Shown in pieces: positions 5,396 through 11,728 of a stretch of DNA of 11,728 nt. A model generated the notes under the pieces. It saw only the letters and a program-made list of their open reading frames with translations. It searched no databases and had not been told where the DNA came from. Source of the DNA: Burkholderia sp. Its GTDB lineage: Bacteria; Pseudomonadota; Gammaproteobacteria; Burkholderiales; Burkholderiaceae. The stretch spans positions 1-11,728 of the forward strand of contig NZ_JAHACR010000112.1 of assembly GCF_018375725.1 (NCBI RefSeq), read 5' to 3'. Within the stretch, counting starts at the first letter, position 1; each line of letters opens with the position of its first letter. The position numbers and the translations under genes were made by a program.

Positions 5396-6760
5396 TTGAG
5401 TACGACGGAATTTTTTGCGATGGATGGCCCGAAGATGAAAGAATGGTCTGCGAAAGATAAACGAAGGATCATCGGACGTGTGAAGCGGCTTTTTGCTATT
5501 AAGTCGTTCAGTGTGCCGAGATCTATTGGCGATATACCTATTGAAAAATACTTCGCGCGGAAGCTAAGTTTGACAGGGTCGCGGACTATATTTTTAACTG
5601 ACATGGGCTTGGAAAATTTTAAAGCCATTGTTGATATTTTTGATGCGGCTGATTTCTTCGATGGGCTGGCGGGTTATTCAGATATTTGGGATGCTTGGCG
5701 TGGTGCAGTGGAAGGCTGGCTATCTTTGGGGGTGGAGCCGACGTCGGCTGAAGAGGTAGTTGAAAAAATATCCGATTTGGTAACTAAGCAGGTGGATGAT
5801 TATAATTTCGCGGTTCCAATATTTGGTGTTGGAATGAAAGGCGACGCCCCGCTATCGCTGGGAGGTATGAAAATTTTAAAAATTTCGCCTAACTATTTCA
5901 GTGACATAGATGTCGATGTGCATTGTATTGATATCGAGGCGATATGTCGGCCTGACCAAGGAAGGTTGTGGATAACAGGCTCTGTGCGTGGTACGGCACG
6001 CATTGCTGAACAGAAATTTAGTGACCAAGCGACATTGGCTGTTGGGGTTTTAGCCATTGCGGCGGCATCAATGTATGAGTTTGGTGCAAGTAAGTTTCGG
6101 ATCGGCATCGAAATGAATCCTGATAATGTGGGGAATCGAGTGTCCTGGTTCTCGTGGAGCAATACGACGCGTAGCTTGGCGGCGCACTACGTGTCTCCAT
6201 CGGGGCAACTATTGCCGGTGGACGAGCTGATGAGTCAAAGTTCTGACATGGTCGCTATGCTTCACCGCACTCTTTCTATAGTTCAAGGGGATGGGGAGCA
6301 GACCGAGCTTGATGAGGCTATCGAGAGGGCTGTTTTCTGGTACTCAGATGCGCATAGGGATTCTGTTCTGGTAATGCAATTTATAAAATATTGGAGCTGT
6401 GTTGAGGCATTTTTTTCGATCGATAAAAATGATATTACAGAGGCTGTAACTTCTGGTTTAGCTGCGCAGATGATATTTGGCGGTTTTCATTTTGTCCCGG
6501 TTGAGAATTATCAAAAATTAAAGGCGGAGATGGCGAAATTCTATGGACTTCGATCGCAGGCCATGCATCGAGCATTCCATAATAAAATTACTGGAAAAGA
6601 TACTGCTAGATTCAGTCAGCTTGTTGCGTGGCTGATTATCAGCATGGTGGGGTTGGTGACGCAGGGATATACCAAGCTCGATGATGTTAAAGTGCAGACC
6701 AAACGATTGGATGCATTGGCAATGAAGGTCGACGAACAGCAATCCACTGGGGGGCAGTGA
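5396..6760 (+). CDS. HEPN (ApeA-like) domain protein, candidate RNase/abortive-infection effector, 454 aa
   Basis: The C-terminal third (about residues 310-425) is all-helical and resembles HEPN domains of the ApeA/DUF-type group. It has FIKYWSCVEAFFSIDKND near the start, a helix ending LKAEMAKFYGLRSQAMHRAF, and a final helix (FSQLVAWLIISMVGLVTQGY). R386-SQAM-H391 fits the HEPN RxxxxH catalytic motif, although the residue after Arg is Ser rather than the common polar N/D/H. HEPN proteins of this kind cut RNA in toxin or phage-defence systems. The N-terminal 300 residues are beta-rich and unrecognised, possibly a sensor. The start is uncertain: TTG at 5396, or ATG at 5420 or 5435, none with a clear Shine-Dalgarno sequence. 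The frame begins only 15 bases after a strong terminator, so a promoter is not obvious. It is AT-rich compared with the next module, with no partner gene beside it. Repeat copy B begins 23 bases after the stop. Confidence 0.75.
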   Translation: MSTTEFFAMDGPKMKEWSAKDKRRIIGRVKRLFAIKSFSVPRSIGDIPIEKYFARKLSLTGSRTIFLTDMGLENFKAIVDIFDAADFFDGLAGYSDIWDAWRGAVEGWLSLGVEPTSAEEVVEKISDLVTKQVDDYNFAVPIFGVGMKGDAPLSLGGMKILKISPNYFSDIDVDVHCIDIEAICRPDQGRLWITGSVRGTARIAEQKFSDQATLAVGVLAIAAASMYEFGASKFRIGIEMNPDNVGNRVSWFSWSNTTRSLAAHYVSPSGQLLPVDELMSQSSDMVAMLHRTLSIVQGDGEQTELDEAIERAVFWYSDAHRDSVLVMQFIKYWSCVEAFFSIDKNDITEAVTSGLAAQMIFGGFHFVPVENYQKLKAEMAKFYGLRSQAMHRAFHNKITGKDTARFSQLVAWLIISMVGLVTQGYTKLDDVKVQTKRLDALAMKVDEQQSTGGQ

Positions 6761-6783
6761 TGCTATACCGTCAGCTTCTTGCT

Positions 6784-7051
6784 ATTGGCGCTGGCGTGAA
6801 AACTGGCATCGCTGTGAACGCCGCATGAACAGTGGAGTTACGTGGAGCCGCGAGAAAACGTGACGTGAGAACGCGCGTGATTAGTGGTTCTGATTAACGC
6901 GTTGGGGCTTGGGAAGCTGAGGTAATGGCCATTATACGACGCCCGCAGAATGCGCGATTTTACAGGGAATGGCGTGGGGAAGGCAAGCGGGCGGTTTTGG
7001 CCGGTGGCAGCGAAACTGGCATGGCTCGGCGGCGGGGCGGTGGCTTCGCTG
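6784..7051. repeat. Long direct repeat, copy B
   Basis: The upstream part (6784-6881) aligns to 11384-11482 of copy C with a one-base length difference. It contains the shared motif AAAACTGGCATCGC and ATGAACAGTGGAGTT. The core (6882-6967) is identical to bases 1-86 of the window, and the rest is colinear with copy A to about 7051. The palindrome TAATGGCCATTA recurs at 6923-6934. It separates the AT-rich HEPN gene from the GC-rich LysR/transporter module. Open frames through it (from 6925 and 6950, and on the minus strand) differ between copies mostly at non-synonymous positions, so I do not call a gene. Its end lies 57 bases from the stop of the minus-strand LysR gene. Confidence 0.92.
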
Positions 7052-7107
7052 GCAGTGGTCGAGCGTCGGCTCATCTATCGCGTAGGGCATGCGATTGCGT
7101 GGCGCGT

Positions 7108-7992
7108 TTACGCTGCTAGATGCGGCTCGAGTCCCAGTGCTGGATCGTTCCGAAAGATTTCTCCCAAATATTCCATCACCGCCTGCACGGTTTCCGAGCG
7201 CTTGAGATCCCGATGCGTAACCAGCCAAATGTCGCGTGAGAAAGGCACTTCCGGCTCGTCGAGTCTGAGTAGTTGCTTGTCGGCATCGCCAAGAAAGCAT
7301 GGCAAGCCCGCCACGCCCGCTCTGGCCCGGGCCGCGGCCAAATGGCTGCTGATGTCGCTGAGCTCGCAACTCACGGGGCGTTGCCCGGCGATCTTCAGCA
7401 GCCACTGCTGCTGGGGCATGTCGGCGAACTGCTCGTCGTAGGCGATAAATGCCCAGCGGCTTGGATCGCGCAGAGCCGGATAGCGACGGCTGGCATACAA
7501 AGCGAACGGCATGCGGCCGATGCGACGGATGACGCTACTGGACTCCTGGGGGCGTACCAATCGCAACGCCACATCCGCTTCCCGGCGAGCTAACGACACC
7601 TGCCGCGCTTCCGCCGTGATGGAAAGCTGAATACCCGGGTACTTCATCTGGAAGTCCGCCATGCGCATGGCCAGGAAATGCGTGACCAGAACCGGCGGCG
7701 CGCTGAGTGTGACCTTGCCCTGCAAGGGCGCCTGATTCGCGCGGGTATGCCGTTCGATGGCGAAGGCCGCGGCCTCCATCGTCTTGGCTTGCTCGAAGAC
7801 CTCAATGCCCGCAGCCGTCAGGCGGCAAGCACGTGGCAGGCGCTCCACCAATGTGACTTGCAGTTCGTGCTCCAGCGCCGCCAGCCGTCGGCTGACGGTC
7901 GCGTGGTCCACACGCAGCGAGCGCGCCGCTCCAGACAGGGTTCCAGCCCGGCCCACTGCGAGGAAGTGACGCAGATTTTCCCAATCAAACAT
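7108..7992 (-). CDS. LysR-type transcriptional regulator, 294 aa
   Basis: The N-terminal winged helix (residues about 3-62) has the LysR pattern: WENLRHFLAV, then AGTLSGAARSLRVDHATVSR, then RLAALEHELQVTLVERLPRA and RLTAAG. A substrate-binding domain (about 90-290) follows with GKVTLSAPPVL at its entrance and ARREADVALRLVRP. I choose the start at 7992 because MFDWENL is the usual opening. A GGAG lies upstream, rather far at 11 bases. The frame extends to 8073 but that would invade the transporter's promoter region. The length is normal for the family. It is divergent from a DHA2 transporter with a 99-base gap, the typical arrangement for a regulator controlling its neighbour and itself. The inducer cannot be told from sequence. 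Codon use is GC-rich, unlike the flanking cargo. Confidence 0.95.
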   Translation of the reverse strand: MFDWENLRHFLAVGRAGTLSGAARSLRVDHATVSRRLAALEHELQVTLVERLPRACRLTAAGIEVFEQAKTMEAAAFAIERHTRANQAPLQGKVTLSAPPVLVTHFLAMRMADFQMKYPGIQLSITAEARQVSLARREADVALRLVRPQESSSVIRRIGRMPFALYASRRYPALRDPSRWAFIAYDEQFADMPQQQWLLKIAGQRPVSCELSDISSHLAAARARAGVAGLPCFLGDADKQLLRLDEPEVPFSRDIWLVTHRDLKRSETVQAVMEYLGEIFRNDPALGLEPHLAA

Positions 7993-8091
7993 CAGTGCGT
8001 TTTCTCCAGTCTGGATTGCAATTTTAGGGAATTTACGCATAGATTGCCGAGGCCTAGCATCCGCCTTGTTCAACGTTCCGGATGGCGATAT
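7993..8091. promoter_or_regulatory. Divergent LysR/transporter control region
   Basis: This 99-base gap separates the LysR start from the transporter start. It holds an 8-base palindrome ATTGCAAT (8015-8022) and GATTGC repeated at 8014 and 8042, 28 bases apart, with the AT-rich TTTTAGGGAATTTACG between them. LysR proteins usually bind partly palindromic T-N11-A sites in such gaps, so these are reasonable operator candidates. A weak -35-like TTGCAA (8016-8021) overlaps the palindrome. The assignment follows from gene arrangement rather than a proven motif. Confidence 0.5.
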
Positions 8092-9483
8092 ATGACCGCT
8101 TCATTTTCCCCACGCGGCACGTTGGTCGCGGCTGTGCTTGGCTTCGTTGTGGTGTTGCTGGACGTGAGTGTCGTGAACGTCGCGCTCGACACATTGCGCC
8201 GTGAATTCGCCACTGACGTGGCGGGGCTGCAATGGGTCGTCAACGCCTATACGTTGGTATTCGCCGCACTGTTGTTGACCAGTGGCGCGCTTGGCGATCG
8301 CTTTGGGGCACGGCGTGTATTTCTTTGCGGCTTGACGCTATTCACGTTGGCGTCAGCCGCTTGTGGCTTCGCCTTCGATCTCCCGATGCTGATCGTTGCC
8401 CGCTTGATTCAAGGTGTCGGCGCATCTCTGCTGGTTCCCAATTCGTTGGCCATGTTGCAGCGCGCTTTTCCGGACAAGCAGCAGCGCAGCCGGGCCGTGG
8501 GCTGGTGGGGCGCCATTGGCGGCATCTCGCTGGCAGCAGGGCCGGTGCTGGGCGGGTTGCTGGTCGCTCATTGGGGCTGGCGTAGCATTTTCCTCATCAA
8601 TCTGCCGATCGGACTGCTGGGCGGTTATTTGACGCTCCGGTACACGGCCATCGACGAGCCAAGCCATGGCCGAAGCCTAGATTGGCCTGGGCAGATTGTT
8701 GCGATCCTGTCGCTGTCAGCACTCACGGCCGCACTCACGGAAGTCGGGCGATTGGGGTGGGGGAATGCCTGGGTTCAAGGCGGGCTACTGCTGGCAGCGA
8801 TGGGCGTTGCCGGATTCATCCGTATCGAGTCGCGCAGTGCTTCCCCCATGCTGCCGCTGGGACTATTCCGTGTGCCGGCGTTCTCGATCGCGTTGATTTC
8901 CGGCGTCATCGTCAATTTCGCATACTACGGGCTGATTTTCGTATTCAGCCTGTTCTTTCAGATCGAGCAGCAGCTCTCGCCTCAGCAGACGGGAATGGCA
9001 TTCCTGCCTATGACGATTGTGCTGATGGCGGTCAACGTATTGGCCGGCCGCCTGATCATACGGATCGGTGCGAGGCGGCTGATGATGCTGGGTTTGCTTA
9101 TCGCCGCATTGGGATATCTGTTGCTTTTGCCGGTGCGTGTCGATGGAGCTTACGGCTGGCTGGTTGTGCCGATGCTTATGGCGGCAAGCGGTATTGCCTT
9201 GATGGTTCCGACCATGACCAACGTCACATTGTCGTCCGTGGACACTACGCGCGCGGGTATCACATCGGGCGTGCTCAATTCGGCACGCCAAGTGGGGGGA
9301 CTCTTGGGTGTCGCCGTCTTCGGCTATCTTGTGCGAGACACTGGGCAGCGGGCTTTTATGGAAGGGATGCATTGGTCTATCGGCATGGCCGTCATGCTGC
9401 TGTTGGGGGGGAGTGCGATGTGCTGGTTGGGGCTTGGCGCGGAGAAGCAGCCGGAACTCCACGTCAGTCAACCCGAAGCCTAA
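8092..9483 (+). CDS. DHA2-family (14-TMS) major facilitator drug efflux transporter, 463 aa
   Basis: The ATG at 8092 opens a protein of the length and hydrophobicity expected of a 14-segment proton-drug antiporter in the inner membrane. Family motifs appear in order: LDVSVVNVAL in segment 1 (about 23-32), motif A GALGDRFGARR (65-75), motif B RLIQGVGASLLVPNSLAML (104-122), motif C GAIGGISLAAGPVLGG (140-155), and WRSIFLINLPIG (163-174). The acidic D24 in segment 1 is typical of cation-coupled members. The upstream open frame to 7678 is antisense to the LysR gene and is not used. Expression is probably controlled by the divergent LysR protein. The substrate is unknown; relatives export antiseptics, antibiotics or toxic metabolites. 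No membrane-fusion or outer-membrane partner is adjacent. GC-rich codon use suggests a chromosomal betaproteobacterial origin for the pair. Confidence 0.95.
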   Translation: MTASFSPRGTLVAAVLGFVVVLLDVSVVNVALDTLRREFATDVAGLQWVVNAYTLVFAALLLTSGALGDRFGARRVFLCGLTLFTLASAACGFAFDLPMLIVARLIQGVGASLLVPNSLAMLQRAFPDKQQRSRAVGWWGAIGGISLAAGPVLGGLLVAHWGWRSIFLINLPIGLLGGYLTLRYTAIDEPSHGRSLDWPGQIVAILSLSALTAALTEVGRLGWGNAWVQGGLLLAAMGVAGFIRIESRSASPMLPLGLFRVPAFSIALISGVIVNFAYYGLIFVFSLFFQIEQQLSPQQTGMAFLPMTIVLMAVNVLAGRLIIRIGARRLMMLGLLIAALGYLLLLPVRVDGAYGWLVVPMLMAASGIALMVPTMTNVTLSSVDTTRAGITSGVLNSARQVGGLLGVAVFGYLVRDTGQRAFMEGMHWSIGMAVMLLLGGSAMCWLGLGAEKQPELHVSQPEA

Positions 9484-9650
9484 TACGCGAGGAGAGTGAA
9501 CACCGAGAGTCGGGTAATACATATACCGGCATGGTTGCTGAACTGGTTGACGGTAACGTGAAAACTGTCATTGTTCATCGTCGGATTTCACGATGGTCGC
9601 CGTCGTATCGGCCGAGGTCGCTGTTGTCTCGAAGGGCGGTCGTCCGGACA

Positions 9651-9875
9651 GTGAACTCGACGAGGAATGATCCGACAAAGAAGACGGAAACGGCTGCGCT
9701 AACGAAGATGGAGCTCGTGACGGAAATTTACAAGCGGATGCGTATCGTCAAGGACGTGACCCGGAAGGACATCATCAAAAAGTTCATCGCCGGCGTGAAG
9801 CTGACGAAGGCGGGGGAAAGCACGTGCCTTCAAGTGATCAAGGACAAGCCGCAGGAAAAAACTGATACCAGCTAG
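9651..9875 (+). CDS. HTH-like small protein, tail repeat copy 3 (most complete N-terminus)
   Basis: This copy carries the upstream part missing from the other two: KKTETAALTKMELVTEIY, then KRMRIVKDVTRKDIIKKFIA, then GVKLTKAGESTCLQVIKDK. The GTG at 9651 gives 74 aa and the ATG at 9708 gives 55 aa. Neither has a clear Shine-Dalgarno sequence, and I favour the longer form because the TK-rich lead-in looks native. It differs at otherwise conserved positions (STCLQV for STYYQM) and lacks the KHGPxGKK tail, so it is diverging. The following bases (about 9910-9938, AAAGGGGGC...GGACTTCTTT) look like a worn version of the terminator that follows copies 1 and 2. The gap before it (9484-9650) holds only a 25-codon frame (9593-9670), ending GGRPDSELDEE, that may be the tail of a lost gene. 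Confidence 0.5.
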   Translation: MNSTRNDPTKKTETAALTKMELVTEIYKRMRIVKDVTRKDIIKKFIAGVKLTKAGESTCLQVIKDKPQEKTDTS

Positions 9876-9989
9876 AACTGACACCGTGCTTGAACACATT
9901 ACTCTTTAAAGGGGGCTTGGGGACTTCTTTCTTTGTGCGCCCATGCTGAGCGCACTACTAGCAGTCGAATATATCGTGAGAGGCTTTTG

Positions 9990-10943
9990 CTAGTCAATCC
10001 AAGGTTCGTGTTCCTCGCGATTGAAATTGGTGTCGCTATCAGTCCCATTGCCTTTAAGAATGATCAGGTCTGGCAGTGGTTCGTTTGAATCGGTGTGGTC
10101 TGATGAATCGCCAATTAGCTCCAATACTTCAGGTGCTAGAGCGGAACTTTCAGCTGTCTCGCGCAAATAACTGGATAGAATTCCGCGAGCAAAGGATGCG
10201 AGTGGCTCATTTATAATAACATCTCCTGTAACAGTTTTTGAAATCACGGGTGAGCCTAAGTGAAGCTCAAATAGTGATTTTCCGAACGTAAAAAGGCAGC
10301 AGCAAAGTGGATTGTCCTGAAACCCGCTGAATATTCGACGGCGTGGCGCCAACGTAGTCGTCAACTTTCCATACTGCCCCGTTGGTATCCCGGCCGGTTG
10401 CAACGTGTCGGCTGACGCATAAAACATATCTATCGATCCAGAGGATAAGCGATGGAATACGCCAAATGTTCCAATGGATGGAACAAGAGCGTTTCGCAAA
10501 AGATCGGGCGGTGGGGCGAAAACGCTAGTGGGGTCTAGCCTTGGGCGCGCAGAAAGCAAATCCCATTGCTCGTAGTTTCCACGAAACTGCGTTGGCTTAT
10601 GATGTAATCCTGTGGATGGGCAGCACAGATTTCCGTGAGTGTTGCGCGATAATTTTGCCTGGAGCAACATTAAGCGAACCTCTATCCGCCCGCTAGTGGA
10701 ATAGCTGATTATGAGCAAATCGCACAACTCACATCTTGCGCGGGGGCGAAGCCAAGGTTGCGTTGTATCGAAGTAAACTTGGCGCCTTGTGCCATGGTAT
10801 TCCTCGACCTGAAATTTCGGTTTTAGCGCCCCAAATGCACTCTGGAGTGCGCGGAATTGAGCTATTTCTGCAAAAGCTGCTGACGAGGAATATTTGAAAA
10901 ATTCTTTACGTAAATCTGCGGCGAATTGCTTTGAAGTATTCAT
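9990..10943 (-). CDS. Hypothetical protein with a possible PD-(D/E)xK-like nuclease core, 317 aa
   Basis: I take the ATG at 10943 (MNTSKQFAADLRKEFF); GAGAGA lies just upstream and the frame continues to 10973 without a better start. After a helical N-terminus (about 1-40, with E47/E48 next), the segment RCELCDLLIISYS (70-82), a short turn, and RLMLLQAKLSR (90-100) gives D75 and Q95-A-K97 on two predicted strands. That is the layout of PD-(D/E)xK-type nucleases of the Mrr-like kind, where QxK replaces ExK. Further conserved-looking blocks are FRGNYEQWDLL (120-130), a Pro-rich stretch (FAPPPDLLRNALVPSIGTFG), and FGKSLFELHLGSPV. It is AT-rich, stands alone and runs opposite to the transporter. 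A role in restriction or defence is inference. The fold call is made by eye. Confidence 0.65.
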   Translation of the reverse strand: MNTSKQFAADLRKEFFKYSSSAAFAEIAQFRALQSAFGALKPKFQVEEYHGTRRQVYFDTTQPWLRPRARCELCDLLIISYSTSGRIEVRLMLLQAKLSRNTHGNLCCPSTGLHHKPTQFRGNYEQWDLLSARPRLDPTSVFAPPPDLLRNALVPSIGTFGVFHRLSSGSIDMFYASADTLQPAGIPTGQYGKLTTTLAPRRRIFSGFQDNPLCCCLFTFGKSLFELHLGSPVISKTVTGDVIINEPLASFARGILSSYLRETAESSALAPEVLELIGDSSDHTDSNEPLPDLIILKGNGTDSDTNFNREEHEPWID

Positions 10944-11383
10944 GCTGGATCTCTCACATCGAGCTTCGACCAAGAAGCGTGACTGTTATGGTCATAAAAA
11001 TGGCTGAGCCGTTTATGTTGTATTGGGTACATCCTGCTGCGACGCCTGGCAAGTTGCGATATTTCCGCGCCACGCCTGCATCTCATGCGATATTTTCGAG
11101 GCGGCCGAATCTTGGGCGTGGGGAGGATTGTTCGCGTGAAGTTCATAGTGGGTGATGCCCTGAAATTGAAGCTCATATCCTGAAAATTGATCGCCATTCT
11201 GGTCAAGTGAGATATGAGTGCCGGCGCTCCGGCTTATATTGCGCCGGAATACGTATTGATCCACTGACAGATTTTTTTGAGTTTTCCATGATTGCTATCA
11301 GACGACGCGCGTGGATAACTTGTATAACGACATCATGGATTGGGAACTTTATACGTAGCCGGTACAAAAGCAGCTTTTTTTCG
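10944..11383. other. Spacer upstream of the nuclease-like gene, with a hairpin and a possible gene remnant
   Basis: No convincing gene lies in these 440 bases. On the minus strand a frame of 83 codons (11013-11264) contains the protein-like stretches VFRRNISRSAGTHISLDQNG and GYELQFQGITHYELHANNP before turning into unlikely sequence. This may be the remains of a gene, but no ribosome binding site or family supports it. The AT-rich part next to 10943 should hold the promoter of the minus-strand gene, though I cannot point to a clear one. A GC-rich hairpin sits at 11221-11247. Confidence 0.4.
11221..11247. repeat. GC-rich inverted repeat (hairpin)
   Basis: CCGGCGC (11221-11227) and GCGCCGG (11241-11247) form a perfect 7-bp stem around a 13-base loop. 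An alternative smaller hairpin (CCGG-CGCT-CCGG) uses the same left arm. No T run follows directly on either strand, so it is not an obvious terminator. It lies in otherwise AT-rich spacer. Confidence 0.5.
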
Positions 11384-11625
11384 ATTGGCGCTGGCACGAA
11401 AACTGGCATCGCCGTGAACCCTGCATGAACAGTGGAGTTGCATGGAATTGGTGAAAAAGCCGACGGTAAAACCGCGCGCGAATAGTGGTTCTGATTAACG
11501 CGTTGGGGCTTGGGAAGCTGAGGTAATGGCTACCATACGACGCCCGCGGAACGGATGATTCTGCGGAGAATGGCTTGGAGATAGCAGGCGAGCGATCTTT
11601 GGCAGTGGCAACGAAACTAGCACGA
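11384..11625. repeat. Long direct repeat, copy C
   Basis: The upstream part (11384-11482) aligns with 6784-6881 of copy B. The first 48 bases of the core (11483-11530) are identical to copies A and B, and the remainder is colinear without gaps but strongly diverged (for example GAAACTAGCA for GAAACTGGCA). The palindrome of the other copies is broken here to ATGG-CTA-CCAT, still able to pair. The frame opened by the ATG in the core stops after 10 codons, arguing against a conserved leader peptide. It marks the right edge of the second module. Confidence 0.88.
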
Positions 11626-11728
11626 CGCGATGTTGAAACGGCGGCGCTCGAAGCCCGGCGGCATGAGCGTGTCATTGATCGCGCGGATGAGGGAACCGAT
11701 CGCGACTGCACAGCCAACCAGCCGCAAC
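11617..11728 (-). CDS. Possible 3' end of a minus-strand gene running off the window
   Basis: Reading leftward from the window edge, a frame opens LRLVGCAVAIGSLIRAINDT, then LMPPGFERRRFNIASC, and stops at 11617-11619, overlapping the end of repeat copy C. The hydrophobic then basic character is protein-like, but only 36 codons are visible. Other frames here are also open, including plus-strand ARRDVETAALEARRHERVID. The family was not recognised; this is a tentative call. Confidence 0.22.
   Translation of the reverse strand, partial: LRLVGCAVAIGSLIRAINDTLMPPGFERRRFNIASC

Noticed and set aside
6932..7441. Overlapping frames on both strands through repeat copy B and the LysR 3' end (for example minus 6932-7405 and plus 6950-7441)
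   Set aside because: They overlap the well-supported LysR gene or the repeat, and substitutions between repeat copies do not favour synonymous positions in these frames.
7678..8091. N-terminal extension of the transporter to 601 residues
   Set aside because: It is antisense to the LysR gene. The 463-residue form from 8092 has the normal DHA2 length and begins just before the first membrane segment.
8863..9522. 219-codon minus-strand frame opposite the transporter
   Set aside because: It is His/Gln/Arg-rich antisense of membrane-segment codons, with no recognisable family.
8682..9650. Plus-strand 397-codon frame through the transporter gene
   Set aside because: It is a +1-frame shadow of the transporter. 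Only its last part (tail repeat copy 3) is supported, by similarity to the other copies.
11349..11717. 122-codon minus-strand frame across repeat copy C
   Set aside because: It is Ser/Arg-rich and crosses the repeat boundary. The similar frame in copy B is shared only because the DNA repeat is shared.
1..11728. tRNA, rRNA, CRISPR array, integrase or transposase
   Set aside because: I looked for tRNA-like T-arm motifs, regularly spaced short repeats and recombinase motifs and saw none that could be supported.

Overview
This window looks like an accessory (island, integrative-element or plasmid-like) region of a betaproteobacterium, most likely Burkholderiaceae. The reasons are a Burkholderia/Ralstonia-type H-NS protein, a small exported protein of a style common in that group, and a GC-rich LysR/DHA2-transporter pair. 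Base composition changes abruptly. The stretches at about 260-1590, 4360-5165, 5390-6760 and 9990-11380 are AT-rich with unusual codon use, while about 1840-3530 and 7100-9490 are GC-rich.

Three long direct repeats set the layout: copy A at 1-170 (cut by the window start), copy B at 6784-7051 and copy C at 11384-11625. They bracket two modules. Module 1 (171-6783) holds two unrecognised AT-rich genes, the second with a winged-helix-like C-terminus. Then come decayed GC-rich genes (one split by an in-frame amber codon, one by a one-base frameshift) and a coupled gene pair whose second member breaks off at 3526/3527. Exactly there a minus-strand gene for a small exported protein also breaks off. 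After that come an H-NS gene, a frameshifted four-segment membrane protein and a HEPN-domain protein with an RxxxxH motif. Module 2 (7052-11383) holds a divergent LysR regulator/DHA2 efflux transporter pair and a minus-strand gene with a possible PD-(D/E)xK-like nuclease core (D...QAK).

A second repeat family is a small helix-turn-helix-like domain (core KDVTRKD...KLTKAG). Copies end at 3928, 5330 and 9875. The first two lack their own start codon, sit against the 3' end of unrelated sequence, and are followed by near-identical hairpin terminators.

Taken together, this reads as a mosaic built by repeated insertion and recombination, with mostly single-gene cargo. The HEPN and nuclease-like genes are plausible phage-defence candidates, the H-NS protein a plausible silencer of the AT-rich cargo, and the LysR/MFS pair an efflux module. 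No integrase, transposase, tRNA, rRNA, CRISPR array or replication origin was found. All functional proposals for the unrecognised genes are inference.
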